A DNA stretch of 64,000 bases from Roseivirga sp. UBA6052. Its GTDB lineage: Bacteria; Bacteroidota; Bacteroidia; Cytophagales; Cyclobacteriaceae. Below the pieces are notes generated by a model, which searched no databases, was not told the DNA's origin, and saw nothing but the letters and a program-made list of their open reading frames with translations. Each line of letters starts with the position of its first letter. Position 1 is the stretch's first letter. A program made the translations under genes and the position numbers. This document shows, piece by piece, positions 59,415-64,000 of this stretch. The stretch covers positions 372,001 to 436,000 of the forward strand of contig DIYO01000001.1 of the NCBI GenBank assembly GCA_002427755.1. The letters are read 5' to 3'.

Positions 59415-60512
59415 TTACTGACCTTTATGGCTGAGTTTCAGCACTACTAAAAATGAATCTGAGGATTCATGAATATTCAATTCATATGCCTCAAGATATA
59501 GAATCTGTAATCTCCGTTTGACATTGGTAAGACCAATACCCTTTTTATAATCAAACCGATCTTGATCAGATTCTAAGATACTTTTACTGTTTTCTACCTT
59601 TAAGGTTAGGTTTTCTTTACTAACAGATAAGTCAATATTTATCCAGGACTCATCTAAAGCTTCGCTTACGCCATGTTTAAAGGCATTTTCAACAAAAGGC
59701 AAAATCAGCAATGGAGACAATTTAATTCCGCTAAGAGATCCGCTTACGCTCATATTCACTGTCAAACGGTCACCATATCTAATTTTCTCCAAGTCGATGT
59801 AATCTTTTAACAGTTTTACCTCCTTCTCGAGCAAAATGCGGTCTGCACTACAATCATAAAGCATATAATTGAGCAAATCGGAAAGCTTAAGTACCACTTC
59901 GGGTGCATCTTTACTTTTCTTGAGCGTAAGTGCGTATAGATTGTTAAGCGTATTAAAAAGAAAGTGTGGGTGAACTTGAGCCTTCAAAAACTTCAGTTCT
60001 GCCTGCAACTTCTCTTCGGCCAGTTTTTGAGTAGTTTTTTGTTGTTGATACCAGTACTTGAACCATTTGGCAACAATACCTAGAAAGACTACAGGATAGA
60101 TTTTTGTGGTATTCTTAAAGACTTTACCCCAATTCCAAAAAGGAGGATCATGTTCATCGTTTGGCCAAAACCAATCGTGCTGCAGTTGAGAGTAATTGAC
60201 CCAAATAAGTGCACTAAAAACAAAGATGACAAGAGACAAGTAAGCGAAGAAACCGCCAATCTTATCTTTAAAGAGGTACCTGGGCATTAATACATAGAGC
60301 ACAAGGTAAGTTGCCGGAATTTGAACGTAGGCATCTGTAAGCTGTATATACAGCTGCTTCACATAGTCTTCTTCAAAACTACCGTATACAACGGTAAAGA
60401 ATAAAATATAGACTAGCCAAAAAACAACATGCCAAAGAATTCTAGGCGTGTTAAATAAGAGTCTTTCAAAATTTACTTTGGGCATCACCAGAGTTTGTAA
60501 TACCACAAACAT
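59415..60512 (-). CDS. LytS-like membrane sensor histidine kinase
   Basis: This 365-residue kinase has about four N-terminal membrane helices (residues 24-160) and then the His_kinase domain. AQVHPHFLFNTLNNLYALTL carries the phospho-acceptor His, followed by LKDYIDLEKIRYGDRL. The ATPase region (N box) is LLILPFVENAFKHGVSE, then the G box KGIGLTNVKRRL. Met10 (60485, MPKVNFERLL) may be the true start. There is no obvious periplasmic sensor, so it probably detects a membrane or intracellular signal. It forms an operon with the LytTR regulator. Confidence 0.93.
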   Translation of the reverse strand: MFVVLQTLVMPKVNFERLLFNTPRILWHVVFWLVYILFFTVVYGSFEEDYVKQLYIQLTDAYVQIPATYLVLYVLMPRYLFKDKIGGFFAYLSLVIFVFSALIWVNYSQLQHDWFWPNDEHDPPFWNWGKVFKNTTKIYPVVFLGIVAKWFKYWYQQQKTTQKLAEEKLQAELKFLKAQVHPHFLFNTLNNLYALTLKKSKDAPEVVLKLSDLLNYMLYDCSADRILLEKEVKLLKDYIDLEKIRYGDRLTVNMSVSGSLSGIKLSPLLILPFVENAFKHGVSEALDESWINIDLSVSKENLTLKVENSKSILESDQDRFDYKKGIGLTNVKRRLQILYLEAYELNIHESSDSFLVVLKLSHKGQ

Positions 60513-60720
60513 ATCTATTTAGTTACAAATTATGGTGTTAATAGATTAACGCCACAATAAGTCCGACTAATCACCTAAATCTACTCCTAAACAGCATATC
60601 AGGGATTTTCGTGTAGTTTATCAGGTATATTCAGTAACCTGTCTAATAAGGACAAAAGAACGTAACTAACTTTTCAGTTGATGGTATACTTGGGCAAACC
60701 CAAAACCAACAACTTTACTT

Positions 60721-62925
60721 ATGAAAAGGTCAATCGCTGCATTTTTATGCCTAATGAGCACGACTGTTTTTGCTCAAGAAATAGCAGACACACGCGAATC
60801 TTTCATTTACAATTTGAAGCAAACTTCAGCCACTATTCAAATTGATGGAGAAGAAAATGAAGAAGAATGGAATGATGTTGAAATGATTCCCCACTTTATA
60901 AATCATTGGCCAATAGACCAAGGTGAAGCAGAAGCACTTTCACAGGTATGGGTGACTTATGATCAAGAGTTTATTTATGTGAAAGCAAAACTCTATGATC
61001 GAGGCCAAAGGATTGTTCAATCACTAAGAAGAGACAACCCAGACAACCACTGGAACAGTGACAACTTTACGGTGGTTATTGATCCTTTTAATACAAAACA
61101 GAATGGCTTCTTTTTCGGAGTCAATGCCGGTGGAGCCCAAATGGAAGCTTTGATGAGCCTTGATGGAGGGCAGACTAGATTTGACCAAAATTGGGACAAT
61201 AAATGGTATTCAGAAGTAAAGCCATATAATGACCATTGGCTGGTGGAAATGGCCATTCCATTTAAAACCCTTAGATATTCCGAGAACATTGAAGAATGGG
61301 GTATCAATTTCATTAGAGGTGACATGGAGAGAAATGTCTATTCTACATGGACACAATTCCCAATCAATTTTGGAGGCATTGACCTTAACTACATGGGCAC
61401 TTTAAAATGGGATAAGAAGCCAATGAAGACTGAAGGCAAAGTTGCTTTGATACCTTATGTAGCCGGTGGAACAAGTAGAAACTTTGAAAATCAAGAAGGC
61501 AACAGAAATTATCAACAAGATTTCGATACAGGTTTAGATGCGAAAATTGCTATTACGGGTTCTTTGAACCTTGATCTAACTGTGAATCCAGATTTCTCCA
61601 ATGTAGACGTGGATCAACAAGTTACAAACCTCACACGCTTTAGCATCTTTTTTCCTGAACGGAGAAATTTCTTCTTAGAGAATGGAGATATCTTCTCAAA
61701 TTTTGGTGGAAGGCAAATTCAACCTTTCTTTTCCAGAACCATTGGTTTAAACCAAGGCCAACAAGTACCTATAAGTTATGGTGCAAGGTTGACGGGAAAC
61801 CTTACCGAAAATACCAGGGTTGGTGCTATGAATGTGCAAACCAGAGAGTTTGGAGAGTTGGCAGCTAATAATTACACGGTGGCTGCAGTACATCATAAAG
61901 TATTCGATCGCTCTGTCGTAAAAGCTATGTTCCTTAATAGGCAAGCTGGGACAAATGATTTTGGTAGAAATGCTGGGGTAGAATTTAACTATGTTGCGCC
62001 TTCAGGTAAATGGGATAATACCGTTAGGTTTCATACCTCTACCACAGAAGAAAACTTAAGCGACAATCATTATTACGGATTCAGTGGAGGCTACCGCGGC
62101 AGGCACTTAAGATCAGCATGGACTGTAGATGTAGTGGGCGAAAACTTTATCACTGAACTGGGTTTTAATCCTAGAATCAACAATTTCGATGCGATTTCAG
62201 GAGATATCATTCGTCAAGGTTACACACGAGTTAATCCATGGATGGTTTACCGATTTATTCCTGAAAATGAGAATTCTAAGCTTAATCAGCACGGTGTAAG
62301 AACCTGGCACATGGGTTGGTTTAACCCTAATGGAAGTCTGAATGAACGAAGACATGGTATTGGCTACGATTTCATTTTTAAGAATACATCTGAGTTAAGG
62401 GTCAATCGCTTACTTAGAGAGGTCAATTTACCTTTCGCTACTAATCTTATTGGTGGCGATACTCCTTTACCTGCTTCAAACTACCTGTTTTCAGACCAGT
62501 GGATCGTTTATCAGACTGATGTAAGAAAGGTCATTAACTCTCAATTTATGGTTCGCTACGGAGAATTCTTCAATGGGGAAAGAGTCAACGTAAATGCAGG
62601 AATAAACATAAGGGCACAACCTTGGGGAACATTCGGTATTAATTACGATTACAATCAAGTAACCCTGGCCAAAGGATTTGGTGAATCTGATTTTCATCTT
62701 TTGCGCGCCAATGCTGAGATAAGTTTCTCCAATAAGATGTTCTGGACCACCGCTATTCAGTACAACTCACAGGCTCAGAATTATAATATCTTCTCTAGGT
62801 TTCAATGGAGATACAAGCCGATGTCTGATTTCTTCTTAGTCTATACAGACAACTACACGACTGATGGGTTGAATATTAAGAACAGACAGATTGTTTTTAA
62901 AGTAACCTACTGGCTGAATATGTGA
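60721..62925 (+). CDS. DUF5916 outer-membrane protein with CBM9-like N-domain
   Basis: This 734-residue exported protein has a signal peptide (TTVFAQEIAD). The first domain (30-225) is a carbohydrate-binding module 9-like sandwich, with EEWNDVEMIP, SQVWVTYDQEFIYVKAKLYD and WLVEMAIPFKTLRYSE. The rest is DUF5916: DLTVNPDFSNVDVDQQVTN, FSIFFPERRNFFLENGDIF, then many alternating strands to the C-terminus ending in an aromatic (KVTYWLNM), as in outer-membrane barrels. Known family members are surface proteins of unclear role, likely glycan- or peptide-linked. It is preceded by a 208-base non-coding region with no confident promoter. Confidence 0.9.
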   Translation: MKRSIAAFLCLMSTTVFAQEIADTRESFIYNLKQTSATIQIDGEENEEEWNDVEMIPHFINHWPIDQGEAEALSQVWVTYDQEFIYVKAKLYDRGQRIVQSLRRDNPDNHWNSDNFTVVIDPFNTKQNGFFFGVNAGGAQMEALMSLDGGQTRFDQNWDNKWYSEVKPYNDHWLVEMAIPFKTLRYSENIEEWGINFIRGDMERNVYSTWTQFPINFGGIDLNYMGTLKWDKKPMKTEGKVALIPYVAGGTSRNFENQEGNRNYQQDFDTGLDAKIAITGSLNLDLTVNPDFSNVDVDQQVTNLTRFSIFFPERRNFFLENGDIFSNFGGRQIQPFFSRTIGLNQGQQVPISYGARLTGNLTENTRVGAMNVQTREFGELAANNYTVAAVHHKVFDRSVVKAMFLNRQAGTNDFGRNAGVEFNYVAPSGKWDNTVRFHTSTTEENLSDNHYYGFSGGYRGRHLRSAWTVDVVGENFITELGFNPRINNFDAISGDIIRQGYTRVNPWMVYRFIPENENSKLNQHGVRTWHMGWFNPNGSLNERRHGIGYDFIFKNTSELRVNRLLREVNLPFATNLIGGDTPLPASNYLFSDQWIVYQTDVRKVINSQFMVRYGEFFNGERVNVNAGINIRAQPWGTFGINYDYNQVTLAKGFGESDFHLLRANAEISFSNKMFWTTAIQYNSQAQNYNIFSRFQWRYKPMSDFFLVYTDNYTTDGLNIKNRQIVFKVTYWLNM

Positions 62926-62974
62926 TTGGAAATTTGAAAAAGCTTTAAACTAAAGATTGAATAATTTCGCGAAA

Positions 62975-64000
62975 TCAATCTCCTGAAATACAATTTGTAA
63001 AATTAGGTTTAAATGCGGTTTCAAGGGCCGATCCCCTTGAAAATGCGCTACAAGCATTAACTCCAGAAACATTCCAATTCTTAAGGTCCTGATTAAAGTT
63101 TATGGCTTCGTTGAACATGAAATGCATAAACTCGGCTCCAGTTACATCCCATGTTCCTATGTCTTGATTGAAGGCCCATGCACGAAGGAACATTTTACCC
63201 ATATGGTGAACTTTACTCACATTCCAATCACCAATATCTTGGTTGAAGGATGTGGCGTGAGAAAACATGCCAGTCATATGTATCACACTGCTTACATCCC
63301 AACTAGATATATCTCCGTTGAAATTTGGAGCATAAGCGAACATTTCAAACATGTTCCAAACTTTACTAACATTCCAATTCGATAAATCTTGATTGAAAGC
63401 ACTTGCCGATGAGAACATATGCCTCATATCTTCAACATTTCCAGTGTTCCAAGAACCAATCTCTCCATTGAATGCCCATGCATTATAGAACATCCTAGAC
63501 ATATCGGTTACTTTTTCAACATTCCAATCATTTAAACTTCTGTTGAAACTGCCTGCTCCTGAGAACATGTCTTTCATGCAGTTGACATTAGCAACGTTCC
63601 AATTATTTAAATTTTGGTTGAATGCTCCTGCTCCTGAAAACATACCCATCATATTTGTGACACTGGCAACATTCCAGTCATTCAGATTTTGATTGAATGC
63701 TGCTGCGCCTGCAAACATTTCATTCATGTTGGTCACATTATCGACTTGCCAACCACTAATGTCACTATTGAATTTTACAGCTTGCGCAAACATGCGACTC
63801 ATGTTCTTTACGCCACTAACATCCCAATTCTCGATTTTCAGACTTGGTTCGAAGGGTGATATGTTTTCAAACATTGATGACATATCTGTAATTGACTTTA
63901 CATCCCAGTTATTTAAGTCACCTGAGAAATCTCTACAATCCGCAAACATTCGTTGAGTACTCTCTACAAAGTTCAAAACAGGAGCATCTTCAGCATCTTC
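62975..64000 (-). CDS. BspA-like/DUF285 surface repeat protein, N-terminus cut off by window edge
   Basis: The frame is open from the right edge (64000) down to TGA at 62975. About 11-12 copies of a roughly 26-residue repeat are visible, each of the form WNVSxVTxMxxMFxxAxxFN. Examples are NDWNVASVTNMMGMFSGAG, SSWDVSSVIHMTGMFSHAT and GTWDVTGAEFMHFMF. This is the DUF285/lipoprotein_16 surface repeat seen in bacteria and mycoplasmas. A Cys pair is present near the end. The end lacks a recognisable type IX sorting domain in what is visible. The upstream part, including any signal peptide, is outside the window. It is probably surface or adhesin-like. Confidence 0.9.
   Translation of the reverse strand, partial: EDAEDAPVLNFVESTQRMFADCRDFSGDLNNWDVKSITDMSSMFENISPFEPSLKIENWDVSGVKNMSRMFAQAVKFNSDISGWQVDNVTNMNEMFAGAAAFNQNLNDWNVASVTNMMGMFSGAGAFNQNLNNWNVANVNCMKDMFSGAGSFNRSLNDWNVEKVTDMSRMFYNAWAFNGEIGSWNTGNVEDMRHMFSSASAFNQDLSNWNVSKVWNMFEMFAYAPNFNGDISSWDVSSVIHMTGMFSHATSFNQDIGDWNVSKVHHMGKMFLRAWAFNQDIGTWDVTGAEFMHFMFNEAINFNQDLKNWNVSGVNACSAFSRGSALETAFKPNFTNCISGD

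Overview
The window is about 40% GC, has densely packed genes, few Shine-Dalgarno sequences, many lipoprotein and secretion signals ending in AQ, and families typical of Bacteroidota (two DUF2911 proteins, a DUF5916 outer-membrane protein, a TPR-HTH regulator, LytS/LytR, an Asp-box 'glycosyl hydrolase'). I infer a marine Bacteroidota, probably order Cytophagales (Roseivirga-like); no rRNA or tRNA is present to confirm this.

Left part (1-17 kb): mostly housekeeping and hypothetical genes. These are a hydroxyacid dehydrogenase coupled to a 3-methyladenine glycosylase, two tandem DUF2911 exported proteins, two very small genes (a Cys/Lys-rich peptide under a palindrome, and a single-pass membrane peptide), an M19 dipeptidase lipoprotein, a DnaE2-like polymerase, an ATP-grasp enzyme, a leucyl aminopeptidase coupled to an esterase, a SemiSWEET, a protein resembling the N-terminus of IF-2 without its GTPase, and an M23 lipoprotein.

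Centre (16-36 kb): the most informative region, an apparently complete aerobic CO-oxidation island. A form I Mo/Cu CO dehydrogenase operon runs coxM-coxS-coxL-coxG-coxD-coxE-coxF, and the large subunit carries the AYRCSFR active-site loop. CoxF is fused to a C-terminal YHS metal-binding domain. The operon continues into moaA, moeA, moaC and a cytoplasmic Asp-box propeller. It is preceded by an XdhC-family gene (divergent), a Cys-rich four-helix membrane protein and a MoaD-like beta-grasp protein. A TPR-HTH regulator with five GTATGCA half-sites at its start follows. A facing gene string then encodes SufU and SufS (sulfur mobilisation), MoaE, MoaD, a MoeB-rhodanese fusion and a MocA-type cytidylyltransferase. 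Together these could make the cytidylylated molybdopterin cofactor, sulfurate it, and deliver copper and Fe-S clusters to the enzyme. Intergenic palindromic repeats are concentrated between these genes.

Right part (36-64 kb): a serine hydrolase, pirin, nitroreductase, M23 peptidase, an ArgE-type deacylase, a YfcC carrier translationally coupled to a large secreted Asp-box propeller, an HI0933-type flavoprotein, PhoD and DinB. A gluconate/oxidative pentose phosphate block follows (gntK, gntP, gnd, zwf, pgl), with gnd and zwf divergent. Next are a phosphatase, a HemG-like flavodoxin, a HAD hydrolase, a LytTR two-component pair, a DUF5916 protein and, cut by the right edge, a protein built of DUF285/BspA-like repeats. 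No insertion sequence, prophage, CRISPR array or RNA gene was recognised.
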